A stretch of DNA of 64,000 bases from positions 2,259,685 to 2,323,684 of the forward strand of contig NZ_CP047080.1 in the NCBI RefSeq assembly GCF_030408595.1. The letters are read 5' to 3'. How positions within the stretch are numbered: the stretch's first letter is position 1; every line of letters begins with the position of its first letter. The position numbers and the translations under genes are program-made. The DNA comes from Corynebacterium canis (GTDB lineage Bacteria; Actinomycetota; Actinomycetes; Mycobacteriales; Mycobacteriaceae). A model generated the notes under the pieces. That model searched no databases and was not told where the DNA came from. It saw nothing but the letters and a program-made list of their open reading frames with translations. Below are positions 45,462-54,674 of the stretch, piece by piece.

Positions 45462-46259
45462 ATGCGTATCAGTGGCATGATCGGCGCAGTGATCGTCGGG
45501 ATAGTGATCCTCGGCGCAGCGCTCTCCCTCGTATGGACGCCTTACGATCCCGTCCATGCCATCCCCACCGACCGCCTCCAGGGTTCCTCGCTGAGCCACT
45601 TGCTCGGCACGGATCGTTACGGCCGGGACATCTTTTCCCAAATCCTCGCGGGCTCCCGCGTGACCCTGCTCGTGGGGTTGATCGCGGTGGGCATCGGTGT
45701 CGGTTTAGGCACCCCGATGGGCATTATCGCCGGCATGAAACGCGGCATGATTGACCAGCTGATTATGCGGGGCGCGGACATGCTGCTCGCCTTCCCCGCG
45801 CTGCTCATGGCCATCGTGGCGGGCGCGATCTTTGGCGCTTCTACCGTCTCCGCGATGGTAGCCATTGGCATCGCCGCAGCCCCCAGCTTCGCGCGCGTCG
45901 CCCGTGCAGGAACCATGCAGGTTATGAGCCGGGACTATATCGCCGCCGCTCGGCTTTCGGGCCGTTCCCCCATTCCGCACATCTTGCCGAATATCGCAGG
46001 TATGCTCACGGTGCAGGCCTCCGTGGCGTTCGCCTTGGCCATCCTCGCGGAGGCGGCGCTCAGCTTCCTCGGTTTGGGCACTCCGCCCCCGGATCCTTCA
46101 TGGGGCCGCATGCTGCAAAGCGCGCAGGCTTCCCTCGGTTCCGCCCCGATGCTGGCCGTATGGCCCGGCATCACCATTGCCATCACGGTGCTTGGTTTCA
46201 ACCTGCTTGGTGACGGCCTCCGTGACCTCATCGACCCCAAGACTAGGAGGGTGGCATGA
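45462..46259 (+). CDS. ABC transporter permease (DppC/OppC type)
   Basis: Second membrane subunit, 265 residues. Hallmarks are the HLLGTDRYGRDIFSQILAGS segment near residues 44-64 and the EAA loop SRDYIAAARLSGRSPIPHIL. ATG 45462 follows the previous stop by one base with GGAAAGGAAG upstream; homology starts there, not at the upstream in-frame codons. It overlaps the ATPase gene as ATGA. Confidence 0.93.
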   Translation: MRISGMIGAVIVGIVILGAALSLVWTPYDPVHAIPTDRLQGSSLSHLLGTDRYGRDIFSQILAGSRVTLLVGLIAVGIGVGLGTPMGIIAGMKRGMIDQLIMRGADMLLAFPALLMAIVAGAIFGASTVSAMVAIGIAAAPSFARVARAGTMQVMSRDYIAAARLSGRSPIPHILPNIAGMLTVQASVAFALAILAEAALSFLGLGTPPPDPSWGRMLQSAQASLGSAPMLAVWPGITIAITVLGFNLLGDGLRDLIDPKTRRVA

Positions 46260-47749
46260 CCCTACTCGACGTGTCCGACCTGCGGATTCGTACCCGCAGC
46301 AAGGACCTTGTTCAAGATATCGCCTTCAGCCTCGCGCCCGGCGAACGAGTCGGACTGATTGGCGAATCCGGGTCCGGTAAATCCCTGACCGCACTGGCCA
46401 TCATCGGCCTGTTGCCGGAAAACCTGCGCGCCAGCGGCAAGGTGGAGCTGCAGGGCGTCGGCAATCTCTTGGGGCTTAAGGACCGCATTATGCGCACCGT
46501 CCGCGGCAAGCGAATCGCAATGGTGTTCCAGGAGCCGATGTCGGCGCTGGACCCGCTGATGAAGGTGGGCAAACAAATCGCGGAGGTGCGTCGCACCCAC
46601 GGGCTGCCAGCCAGTTCAGACGTGGTTGCGCAGCTGCTGAAGGACGTCGACCTGACGCCCGAAATGGCGAATTCCTACCCGCACCAACTCTCCGGCGGGC
46701 AACGTCAACGCGTCCTGATTGCAATGGCACTGGCGTGCGATCCCGATATTCTGCTGTGCGACGAACCCACCACCGCGCTCGACGTGACGGTGCAAAAGCA
46801 CATCGTAAAACTGATCCTGCGGCTGGCGGAACAGCTGCAGGCAGCGTTGCTGTTTATTACCCACGATCTCGGGCTGGTCGCCAGCACGTGCGATCGCCTG
46901 GTGGTTATGCGGGACGGCCGCATCGTGGAAACCGGCAGCACCAAAGACGTCCTGCACGCGCCGCAGGAGGATTACACCCGCATGCTGGTGCGCGCCTCGG
47001 ACCTCACCGAACCGCGCTACCCGGTTGCGGACGTCGCCGATGGTGAAGTGCTGCTCAGCGCGACCGATATTTCACGGGTGCGGCGCGGCACCACCACGCT
47101 GGCGAAAACCACCGTGGAGCTTCGCAAACACCAGCGATTGGGAATCGTGGGCGGTTCCGGCTCTGGAAAGACCACGATGTTAAAGATCCTCGCCGGGCTG
47201 GATAATCCGACCACCGGTTCGGTTACCCGGGGCGCGAACACCACCGTGCAGATGGTGTTCCAGGATCCGCTATCCTCCCTCGACCCGCGCATGCGTGTGG
47301 GCCGCTCGATCGCGGAGCCGCTGCACGGCATGTCGGCGGCCGAGCAAACAGCCCGCGTGGCCGAAGTGCTGCAGGAGGTGGATCTGGAGCCCGATGCGGC
47401 GAAACGCTTCCCGCACGAATTTTCGGGCGGCCAGCGGCAACGCATCTCGATCGCCCGTGCGATTGCCGCGAACCCCAGCGTGTTGCTCGCCGACGAGCCC
47501 GTAAGCGCGCTGGATATGTCCGTGCGCACCCAGGTGATGGACCTGCTGGATCGCTTGGTACGCACCCACGGCCTCAGCTTGGTGTTCGTGTCACACGATC
47601 TGGCGGTGGTGCGGCAGCTCTGCACGGACATCATCGTGCTGCACAACGGCGACGTGGTCGAACGCGGCGACGTGGAATCCGTGTACCACAACCCGCAACA
47701 CGCCTACACCCGGCAGCTGCTTGAAGCCGCCCTGCCGCTGCGCGTCTAA
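46256..47749 (+). CDS. Peptide ABC transporter ATPase, DppD-DppF fusion
   Basis: Both ATP-hydrolysing subunits in one 497-residue chain. Domain 1 (about 1-245): Walker A GESGSGKSL, signature LSGGQRQRV, Walker B LLCDEPTTALD, H-loop ITHD. Domain 2 (about 262-497): Walker A GGSGSGKTT, signature FSGGQRQRI, Walker B LLADEPVSALD, H-loop VSHD. Both sites look intact. The fusion is common in actinobacteria. Last gene of the importer operon; its TAA abuts the stop of the convergent 1211-residue gene, with no separating terminator. Confidence 0.94.
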   Translation: MTLLDVSDLRIRTRSKDLVQDIAFSLAPGERVGLIGESGSGKSLTALAIIGLLPENLRASGKVELQGVGNLLGLKDRIMRTVRGKRIAMVFQEPMSALDPLMKVGKQIAEVRRTHGLPASSDVVAQLLKDVDLTPEMANSYPHQLSGGQRQRVLIAMALACDPDILLCDEPTTALDVTVQKHIVKLILRLAEQLQAALLFITHDLGLVASTCDRLVVMRDGRIVETGSTKDVLHAPQEDYTRMLVRASDLTEPRYPVADVADGEVLLSATDISRVRRGTTTLAKTTVELRKHQRLGIVGGSGSGKTTMLKILAGLDNPTTGSVTRGANTTVQMVFQDPLSSLDPRMRVGRSIAEPLHGMSAAEQTARVAEVLQEVDLEPDAAKRFPHEFSGGQRQRISIARAIAANPSVLLADEPVSALDMSVRTQVMDLLDRLVRTHGLSLVFVSHDLAVVRQLCTDIIVLHNGDVVERGDVESVYHNPQHAYTRQLLEAALPLRV

Positions 47750-50700
47750 CTAGACGAGTTCGCGCACCATATCCGCGAGATCGTCCTGGTAGCGGTGGCG
47801 CAAAATGGCCACCGCTCGGCGCCGAGGGGCGTTCGGCTGCAAACCCAACGCGCGATTCACCGCCGGGACCAATTGCTCCCGCGTGACATCGAGACCCATC
47901 AGGTTCGCCACCGATGGTTCCTCCGTCAGCGAGGTGGCGCGGGTGATATCGAAATGGCCGTCATCGTGGAATTCCAGCCACACGCGGTCGCCCTCCCCCA
48001 CGCCCAGATCCAGCAGAAACCTGCGGATCGTACCCAACGTGCTGCCCGCCCGGTTATAACGGACGGCCTGTGGCCCTAGGCGGCTGGGCAGTTCGACGCC
48101 GCCGAGGAACGGGACGTCGACAAGCGCGCACACGCCGCGGTGCACGCCGAAACCGGAGCCGCGCAGGTGATCGCTATTGACCACCAGCAGCAACGACCAT
48201 GTGTTCCCCCGGCGGTAGAAGTTCGGAACCTCGCGCGGGGACGCATCGTTGACCACCGGCGCCTCCGCCCGCCGCACCACGCCGTTTTCGATCACAAATT
48301 CGCCCGTTGAACAATAGGTTCGAATGGAACTTTCGGCGGCGCCAATGGTGTGGGCATCGCGGATCAAATCGTTGAGAGAAATCTCCCCGGCGGCATCCAC
48401 GCGGCGCGCAATCCAATCGAAAATGGTGGTGTATTCCTCCATGCCCCATTCGCTAAGCGCCCAGGTTTCCGGACGCACGCGCATAAACCGCGGATCTGCC
48501 GAAAGCTGGTTCGACATGGAGCGGGCGTTACCGGAACCGATCTCGGCGATAATCTCGTCCGCAGTCATCGGCTCCCCGGCGGTGGCGAGCGCCGCGCCGG
48601 CACGATCCTGGTAGGAATCATTCCGGGTAAAAATGCGGGTGTCCTCCACACGCAACCGCCGATCGCGGCGCAAATAGTCCGCCAGCATGTCCGCCTCGAC
48701 GCCCAACGGCTTGGCGATCGCAGACAGCGAACAAACCCCCCAATCGTCGGAAAACGTACTGAGCGCTTCGGCCACTTGATCGGAAAAACCAGGGACGCAG
48801 ACCCAGCCTTCGTCAAGCTCCCAAATGTCCGTCACCGCGCTCAGCGTACGCAAGCCGGATTCGGTCAACAGTTCGGCAACGCGGGCGGCGGGCGCGAGCG
48901 GCAAAAAACGGTAAGCCACAGCGGAGGCAAGCAAACTCACCGAAGGCGACTCATTGGCCAAGCGCTGACGCAACGACTTTTCTAATTGTCGAATACGCTC
49001 TCGAGTAAGTCCGAGTTCCGTGCCGATATCGTCAAGGGTGCGCGACCCCTGCAAACGCCCCGCGAAAATCACCGGGCCGCGCGGGTCCTTGGACACGATC
49101 GCATCGATTTCCGCCAGCGCTGCGGCCACGGCATTCTCGGTCGGATCGGGCACTTGTGCGATTAGCGCATCCACCCATTTCACCACGGGTTCCGGCATGT
49201 CTGGGCGGAACGCCGCAACGGTGCACCATTGGACCAAATGTGTGAGGTCGGCGTTGAGCTCGGGCGCTGCGGACCAGGTTTCGTCGATGACCACGGCGTC
49301 GACAACGTAGTCCGCGTCGGAACTGCTAGCGATGTGCGCGAAATCGTCGTACTGAATGTCCGCAAACGCCTCAGCGGCGGTGAATTCGACCGTGTTGACG
49401 TCTTCATAATCGGCGAGGTAATCAGCAGGCGGAAGCTCCGCGAGGCTCCGGTCCTTTTGGTCCGCCAGTTCGATTGCGGTATCAACCACGGCGTGCACAA
49501 ATTGTTGCAGCCGCAGCTTCCCCACGCCGTGCAGCTCAGACAAGGCGTGCACGGTGGCGTTGAGCGGGTTCGGAAAATCCGCGAACCAACCCGCAACTAT
49601 GCGCGAATTCCGGTCTAATCCATCGGGGATCAGATCCGGGCTAAGCACAGCCGACATGCGATACAACGGCTCGCCCGGGTGGTTGGTAATCCACAGCGCC
49701 GCGACCTCCCCCACGGAGCTCGGCGCGGGCGAAAACTCCGCCGCCCAGGGAAACAGCACCATATTGAAACCCGCAGCGGGTTCCTCTTCATTCACCGGCA
49801 GATTCTTCAGCGCACTTAGCTGCCGTGCGAATACAGTTTCGTCGATGATTGGGATATCGAGTTCGCGGGCCCGACGCGCCCGTTCGCTTGTGGAATTTTT
49901 GTCTGCGGCGATAACCACAGCACTTTCGGGGGTGACCTCCCCGACGTCCAAGCCGACCCTGCGGGCGCGGGCTTCCCACGCGTCACGCGGCACGGCGAGA
50001 TTGCCGGTAAAGGTCACCCTGTCACCCGGCGCAAATAGCGCACCTGGAGTGACATCGCTGGCGTCTTCCTCGGGCTCCGCCAGCAATTCTTCAACGATTT
50101 CGGGGTCTACGCCCAATTGCGTGGCCGCATCCTGCAAATACGCTCGCTCGGTGTCGGTGACTACCCCATCTACCCACGCTTCGATAGCGACCTGACGTAC
50201 GAATCTCCCGTGCAAATCCTGCACTTCATCGCGGCTAATCCCAAGCGCCTCCGCGCACGCCACCAACGCCTCGACGGCGGTTGGGCTAATCTGACCGTCG
50301 ATAAGCACCGCCCGCAGAAAGCACAGATAATAGTCCGCATCCTGGTCGCCGGTTTTGGGAACGCGCTCCGCGACCCCCGCGAGCCACGACGCCATCGGGT
50401 CGATTTCGGTTTCCAGCTCCGCTAAGCCTTCGAATAATTCTTCGACCTTGGCTTTGGTTTCTGGGGCGAGATTCGCCACCGCCTCATCCTGCAGCGGTTT
50501 AGTAATTGCCCGCTTCGATTCCCCCACCGACAGCAACTGCGAGGTCGGCGCCACGAACACATCCGTAAGCACGTCCGCTTGCGCGTTCGACTTCGGTTTC
50601 CGGTGCCTGCTTAACGACGCCGCGGGCCGCACAAACGGCTCCGATACCTGATGAAAAATCTCGGTGGGCGCTTCCGCTTCCGGATCGACCACATTTACGG

Positions 50701-51385
50701 GTGAAGTATTCCGTGTCGGCGTCCTTCTTTTCGCACGCTTTTTCGTGGGCGCACGGAACACTTCGGTGGGCGGCTCTACCCCTTCATCATCACCACCATG
50801 CTTACCGGAATGGGGATGGGATCGCGGCACTGCGGGGCGTTGCTCTGGGGTGGGCAGCGGCGGCACATACGTTACGGCACAATCGGTGGGCAATGGCTGC
50901 GAATCCAATAGGCGCAGCAACAGCGTCGCGGTACCTTGAGCGTCCGAAATGGCATCGTGTTCCGCCAGCCGAGCTTCCCCAACCGCCACTAGGCAATCAT
51001 CCAACGATTTCGGGCTGCCGGGCAACGACCCCGCCAATTGCATCGTGCACACCGGAGAAAAATCCAATTCCACACCAAGTCTGGCGAACTCTCGGCGCAG
51101 CATGCGTATTTTTAGGCGCGCATCATGGGTTACCACGATTCGGTCTTGCAGCAATCGCCCTAAATGCTCCGCTACCTCGGGAAAGCGCGGGGCCGCCGCG
51201 GCCATCGATGCGGTAATCCCGTGTACATCCGGGTTTGGGATTTTACGATTCGGACGAATGAGCGTCTCCCATGTATCGCTGATCGAACCGTCAGATTCGA
51301 GCAGCACAACTCCGATCTCGACGATCCGGTCGTTGGCGCTGAAGCCGGTGGTCTTTAAATCGACAACAGCAAAAGGGTGAGACAT
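47750..51385 (-). CDS. DnaQ-like (degenerate) exonuclease-TerB-BRCT-HTH multidomain protein
   Basis: 1211 residues. Order of domains: DEDDh exonuclease fold (1-165), charged linker, TerB-like helical domain (about 345-440), BRCT (about 450-525, GDRVTFTGNLAVPRDAWEA), a long unassigned region, a segment like sigma-70 region 4 (782-808, TLDDIGTELGLTRERIRQLE), then winged-helix-like repeats and a C-terminal part. Exonuclease motif I reads VVDLKTTGF, Lys11 in place of the metal-binding Glu, and motif II reads THDARLKIRML, Lys92 in place of Asp; motif III HDAISDAQ is intact. The domain is therefore probably non-catalytic. It stands alone between the peptide importer and deoR. A role at DNA ends or in repair/transcription is inferred from BRCT and HTH. 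Confidence 0.75.
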   Translation of the reverse strand: MSHPFAVVDLKTTGFSANDRIVEIGVVLLESDGSISDTWETLIRPNRKIPNPDVHGITASMAAAAPRFPEVAEHLGRLLQDRIVVTHDARLKIRMLRREFARLGVELDFSPVCTMQLAGSLPGSPKSLDDCLVAVGEARLAEHDAISDAQGTATLLLRLLDSQPLPTDCAVTYVPPLPTPEQRPAVPRSHPHSGKHGGDDEGVEPPTEVFRAPTKKRAKRRTPTRNTSPVNVVDPEAEAPTEIFHQVSEPFVRPAASLSRHRKPKSNAQADVLTDVFVAPTSQLLSVGESKRAITKPLQDEAVANLAPETKAKVEELFEGLAELETEIDPMASWLAGVAERVPKTGDQDADYYLCFLRAVLIDGQISPTAVEALVACAEALGISRDEVQDLHGRFVRQVAIEAWVDGVVTDTERAYLQDAATQLGVDPEIVEELLAEPEEDASDVTPGALFAPGDRVTFTGNLAVPRDAWEARARRVGLDVGEVTPESAVVIAADKNSTSERARRARELDIPIIDETVFARQLSALKNLPVNEEEPAAGFNMVLFPWAAEFSPAPSSVGEVAALWITNHPGEPLYRMSAVLSPDLIPDGLDRNSRIVAGWFADFPNPLNATVHALSELHGVGKLRLQQFVHAVVDTAIELADQKDRSLAELPPADYLADYEDVNTVEFTAAEAFADIQYDDFAHIASSSDADYVVDAVVIDETWSAAPELNADLTHLVQWCTVAAFRPDMPEPVVKWVDALIAQVPDPTENAVAAALAEIDAIVSKDPRGPVIFAGRLQGSRTLDDIGTELGLTRERIRQLEKSLRQRLANESPSVSLLASAVAYRFLPLAPAARVAELLTESGLRTLSAVTDIWELDEGWVCVPGFSDQVAEALSTFSDDWGVCSLSAIAKPLGVEADMLADYLRRDRRLRVEDTRIFTRNDSYQDRAGAALATAGEPMTADEIIAEIGSGNARSMSNQLSADPRFMRVRPETWALSEWGMEEYTTIFDWIARRVDAAGEISLNDLIRDAHTIGAAESSIRTYCSTGEFVIENGVVRRAEAPVVNDASPREVPNFYRRGNTWSLLLVVNSDHLRGSGFGVHRGVCALVDVPFLGGVELPSRLGPQAVRYNRAGSTLGTIRRFLLDLGVGEGDRVWLEFHDDGHFDITRATSLTEEPSVANLMGLDVTREQLVPAVNRALGLQPNAPRRRAVAILRHRYQDDLADMVRELV

Positions 51386-51604
51386 GACGTGGTAAGGCTC
51401 CGGATGTTTGTTAAGAGAATTACCCCTAACACTTTATCGTTCGGGGGTGACCAGAACCGCATTAAAAGTGAATAAATCCCGCGCAACCTTACGCAAGCAC
51501 TACCCCCGTAGCGGTAATAAATGGTCTCAAACCGATCAAGGGACGGTCTCACCTCGACCAAATTTTCCCACGGCTGTAACGCAATATTGTGCACGCCACG
51601 CCGC

Positions 51605-51626
51605 ATATCACCCGATTGGGTGATAT
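51605..51626. promoter_or_regulatory. Perfect 9-bp inverted repeat, candidate operator
   Basis: ATATCACCC-GATT-GGGTGATAT, fully symmetrical, 254 nt upstream of the deoR start. The partial form CATATCAC recurs at 54642-54649 in the deoA leader, which could mean a shared regulator. No T-run follows, so a terminator is unlikely. Confidence 0.5.
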
Positions 51627-51645
51627 CGAATATACTGTTGAATCG

Positions 51646-51674
51646 CAGACGTATATCAGAAATGTACACGTCTG
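51646..51674. promoter_or_regulatory. Second inverted repeat in the deoR upstream region
   Basis: CAGACGT, 15-nt spacer, ACGTCTG. Perfect 7-bp arms two to three helical turns apart, a spacing typical of a dimer-dimer binding site rather than an RNA hairpin. Confidence 0.4.
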
Positions 51675-51879
51675 AACCTTGCATAATCGCAGACCACTCA
51701 CCACAGGTTGCACACCACCTACCCCGTGCGTTACCCCCATGGCATGTTTTCATCCCTTAACCATGGCCAAAATTAGTAATCAACCCATTGGCGTTCCTCA
51801 TTACCAATAACGGATAATAAGGTGACAAAACAGATTCGACCATTCTTTATGTCAGCTAGTGGAAGGACGACACACAGCC

Positions 51880-52836
51880 GTGGACGCGCGGGACGAGCAA
51901 GCACTTACCGCAGTGAAGCTCTACTATGAAGAAGGGCTTAGCCAAGCGGAAGTCGCCCAAGAAATGGGGGTTTCTCGACCCACCGCATCAAAGCTGATCC
52001 ACCATGGCAAGCAGCGGGGCTTTGTCACCATACAAATCAACGACCCCCGCCAGGCCAGCTCGCAATTGGCTACCGAACTCATCGAGCGTTTCCAGCTCGC
52101 CGATGTGCGCCTCGCCCAAGTACCGCGCGGCACGAATTCCGACTTATTGCGCGAGCTTGGCCGCACCGGCGCCGATATGCTCGCCGAGCAAGTTCGCGAC
52201 GACATGAAGGTCGGCGTTTCCTGGGGCAATACCATGTTCGCGGTGGCACAGCACCTCCCACCCACCGACCTGCACGGCGTGGAAATCGTGCAACTTAAGG
52301 GCGGTACCTCTCATTCGCAATACAGCACCAACGATATCGAAACCATCAATCGCTTCTGCTCCGCCTTTAACGCACACGCCCGCACGCTTCCATTGCCCGT
52401 TATTTTCGATAACGTCGAGGCCAAAAGAATCGTCGAACAAGACCGACATATCGCGCATATCCTGCAGCTTGGCAGGGAGACCGACGTCGTGATCTTTACC
52501 GTCGGCGAAGTACACCCCGAATCGCTGCTTCTCAACCTCGGGTACCTCACCAAAGCCGAAATAACGAAGCTGGTTGCCAATGCAGTTGGTGATGCATGCT
52601 CCCGTTTCTACACCACCACCGGCGAAATCGCCCTCCCCAGCGTGGACGAACGAACAGTCGGCATCACCTTAGAAGACCTCAAATCACGGCCCATACGAAT
52701 CCTCGTCGCGGGCGGCGTCAACAAGGCCGCAGCCATCCGGACTGCGCTGACGATGGGGCTGGCTACGCACGTAGTAATCGATCAAAGTACCGCGATCCGT
52801 GTGCTTGAAGATCCCGCAACCAGCCGCCGTCGATAA
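51880..52836 (+). CDS. deoR: SorC-family transcriptional regulator DeoR
   Basis: Deoxyribonucleoside regulator of the SorC type (like B. subtilis DeoR), 318 residues. An N-terminal HTH (EGLSQAEVAQEMGVSRPTAS) is followed by the sugar-phosphate sensor domain of the SorC family, with VGVSWGNTM and IVQLKGGT. GTG 51880 is preferred to GTG 51859 because GGAAGGACG sits 11 nt upstream. It is next to nupC-cdd and deoA-deoC-pmmB, so it probably represses them and is released by deoxyribose-5-phosphate. A core copy of the repeated motif covers its last codons (52828-52838). Confidence 0.88.
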   Translation: MDARDEQALTAVKLYYEEGLSQAEVAQEMGVSRPTASKLIHHGKQRGFVTIQINDPRQASSQLATELIERFQLADVRLAQVPRGTNSDLLRELGRTGADMLAEQVRDDMKVGVSWGNTMFAVAQHLPPTDLHGVEIVQLKGGTSHSQYSTNDIETINRFCSAFNAHARTLPLPVIFDNVEAKRIVEQDRHIAHILQLGRETDVVIFTVGEVHPESLLLNLGYLTKAEITKLVANAVGDACSRFYTTTGEIALPSVDERTVGITLEDLKSRPIRILVAGGVNKAAAIRTALTMGLATHVVIDQSTAIRVLEDPATSRRR

Positions 52837-52850
52837 GCAAACGTTGCCTG

Positions 52851-54065
52851 CTAAAACACCACTACGCCGACGATTGCCGCATTGAGCATGTTGGTGGCAA
52901 ACCCGGTCATCAGCGCCAACGGTGCCAGCTTTGCCACCTCACCCCGGCGCTCCGGAACGAGGCCGCCGATGGAACCGATCTGAATCGCCATAGAGCTAAT
53001 GTTTGCGAACCCGGCCAATGCGAACGTAGTTATCATCACGGACTTTGGATCCATGTCCGGAATGTGCGGGCCGAAGGACGTAAAACCAACGAATTCATTA
53101 ATAATCGTCTTCTCGCCAATAAAATTGCCCACGAGCTGCGCGTCCTGCCACGGCACCCCGATCAGCCACGCTGCAGGGGCGAAAATCAGGCCGAACAGGC
53201 CTTCCAGCGACCAATTGTCCTGACCGAACAAACCGCCGATTCCGCCGAGGATTGCGGAAATCATGGCAATAAAGGCAATAAAGGCGATCAGCAAACAGCC
53301 GACTGCGATGGCGATCCGCCCGCCGGACATGGCGCCGCTACCGATCGCGTCGATAATATTTTTGGATTCCGTATCACGAACATCGCGGACCGAGGCATCC
53401 AAATTGGACTCTTCCGTCTCCGGCCAAAACGCCTTGGCCACAATCAGCGAGCCCGGCGCGTTCATCAGGCTTGCCGCCAACAGGTACTCCAAAGGTGCGC
53501 CCAGCAGCGAATAACCAATCAGCGTAGAACCCGCAACGGAGGCAAAACCGCCGGTCATGCAGGTAAATAGCTCGGAGCGCGTGAGCTTTGGCAGGTACGG
53601 CGCGATGACCAGCGGCGCCTCGCTTTGCCCGAGGAAGATCACCGTGGACGCCCACACCGACTCCACCTTGCTGGTGCCCAAGATCTTTTTCAGTGCCCCG
53701 CCAAGCAGATCCACAAAGATTTGAATGACGCGCAAATAGTACAAAGCGCCGATAATCGCACCGAGGAAAATAATCACCGGCAGCACGTTGAGCGCGAACA
53801 CGAAACCATTGTCCTCGCCGAACAAACCACCGAACACAAACGAGGTGCCTTGGTTGGTGAACTCAGTGAGTTTTTCCAGCCCCTCCGCGATCTTCTTTAA
53901 CGCCAGGAAGCCGTAATCCCATTTCAACACGATAAGGGCGAAGGCGATTTGCAGCACGAGCCCCACCCCTAGCGTGCGCCATCGAATCTGCCTTCGATGT
54001 CGTGAGAAGAGAATCAGCACGCCGAAAATAACGGCGATACCGAGGAGACCTTGAAGACGATCCAT
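52851..54065 (-). CDS. nupC: Concentrative nucleoside transporter NupC
   Basis: Cation-coupled nucleoside uptake (CNT family), 404 residues, about ten hydrophobic segments. Family motifs: FLGQSEAPLVIAPYL and the C-terminal FALAGFANISSMAIQIGSIGGL. ATG at 54063-54065 with GAAAGG 9 nt upstream. It lies 44 nt downstream of cdd and probably shares its transcript, importing pyrimidine nucleosides for Cdd and DeoA. Confidence 0.94.
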   Translation of the reverse strand: MDRLQGLLGIAVIFGVLILFSRHRRQIRWRTLGVGLVLQIAFALIVLKWDYGFLALKKIAEGLEKLTEFTNQGTSFVFGGLFGEDNGFVFALNVLPVIIFLGAIIGALYYLRVIQIFVDLLGGALKKILGTSKVESVWASTVIFLGQSEAPLVIAPYLPKLTRSELFTCMTGGFASVAGSTLIGYSLLGAPLEYLLAASLMNAPGSLIVAKAFWPETEESNLDASVRDVRDTESKNIIDAIGSGAMSGGRIAIAVGCLLIAFIAFIAMISAILGGIGGLFGQDNWSLEGLFGLIFAPAAWLIGVPWQDAQLVGNFIGEKTIINEFVGFTSFGPHIPDMDPKSVMITTFALAGFANISSMAIQIGSIGGLVPERRGEVAKLAPLALMTGFATNMLNAAIVGVVVF

Positions 54066-54109
54066 GATGTGGGGCCTTTCTAGTGACGGGCTAAGGACGA
54101 GGTGAGGGG

Positions 54110-54517
54110 CTACAACGAATCCGGTCCGAACGCATACGGAAGCAACTCCGCAAAGGGCACGGAATGCGCGCGGTCATGCTCGGCAACGATTACCCGTTCG
54201 CAACCGAATTCGGAAAGCACTTGGCGGCAAGCACCGCAGGGGTAGCAAGGTTGCGCCTTCAGCCCCACCACAGCGGCCGCCACGATGCGAGGGCGCTCCG
54301 ACCTGTTTGGCTCGCCGGAGATAATTGCCCGCGTCACGGCGGTGCGTTCCGCGCAGATCGTGAGCCCGAACGAAGCGTTTTCAACGTTGCATCCGGTGAC
54401 CACTCGGCCGTTCGAAAACAGCAGGGCGGCGCCTACCGGAAAGTCGGAATACGGAGCGTACGCGTGTTGCGCAGCTTCGCGAGCCAGTTCGAGAAGTTCG
54501 GAATCGGTGGGGGTCAT
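54110..54517 (-). CDS. cdd: Cytidine deaminase
   Basis: Hydrolytic deamination of cytidine and deoxycytidine to (deoxy)uridine. The 135-residue homotetrameric type has TICAERTAV with the proton-shuttling Glu after the first zinc Cys, and PCYPCGACRQVLSEF with the two further zinc cysteines. ATG at 54515-54517 with GAGGAGG upstream; an upstream in-frame extension lacks similarity. First gene of cdd-nupC, divergent from deoA. Confidence 0.95.
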   Translation of the reverse strand: MTPTDSELLELAREAAQHAYAPYSDFPVGAALLFSNGRVVTGCNVENASFGLTICAERTAVTRAIISGEPNRSERPRIVAAAVVGLKAQPCYPCGACRQVLSEFGCERVIVAEHDRAHSVPFAELLPYAFGPDSL

Positions 54518-54538
54518 GGGTGCCTCCTCGCGACACTG

Positions 54539-54590
54539 ATTAACACTTGATAAACATACCCTTGACAATTGTTCTAGCCCTCATGATAAT
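54539..54590. promoter_or_regulatory. Divergent cdd / deoA promoters with overlapping -35 boxes
   Basis: Plus strand: TTGACA (54562-54567), 17-nt spacer, GATAAT (54585-54590), a near-consensus deoA promoter. Minus strand: TTGTCA (54568-54563), 18-nt spacer, GTTAAT (54544-54539) for cdd. The two -35 hexamers overlap in TTGACAA, so both operons can be controlled from one operator. The deoA leader is about 78 nt and ends in TAAGGAG. Confidence 0.7.
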
Positions 54591-54674
54591 CGGAGGTAGG
54601 CCAGCACACAAGAACCTCACCATCGTGACTCATATCACTTATTTTCTATCGCTATCATCCCTAAGGAGCACCTC

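Larger units (their letters stand above)
51386..51879. other. AT-richer regulatory region upstream of deoR
   Basis: 494 nt without a supported gene, clearly lower in GC than the flanking genes. It holds two inverted repeats (51605-51626 and 51646-51674) and should carry the promoters of the minus-strand 1211-residue protein and of deoR. TATACT at 51631-51636 is a possible -10. Short open frames here lack ribosome binding sites and homology. Confidence 0.5.
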
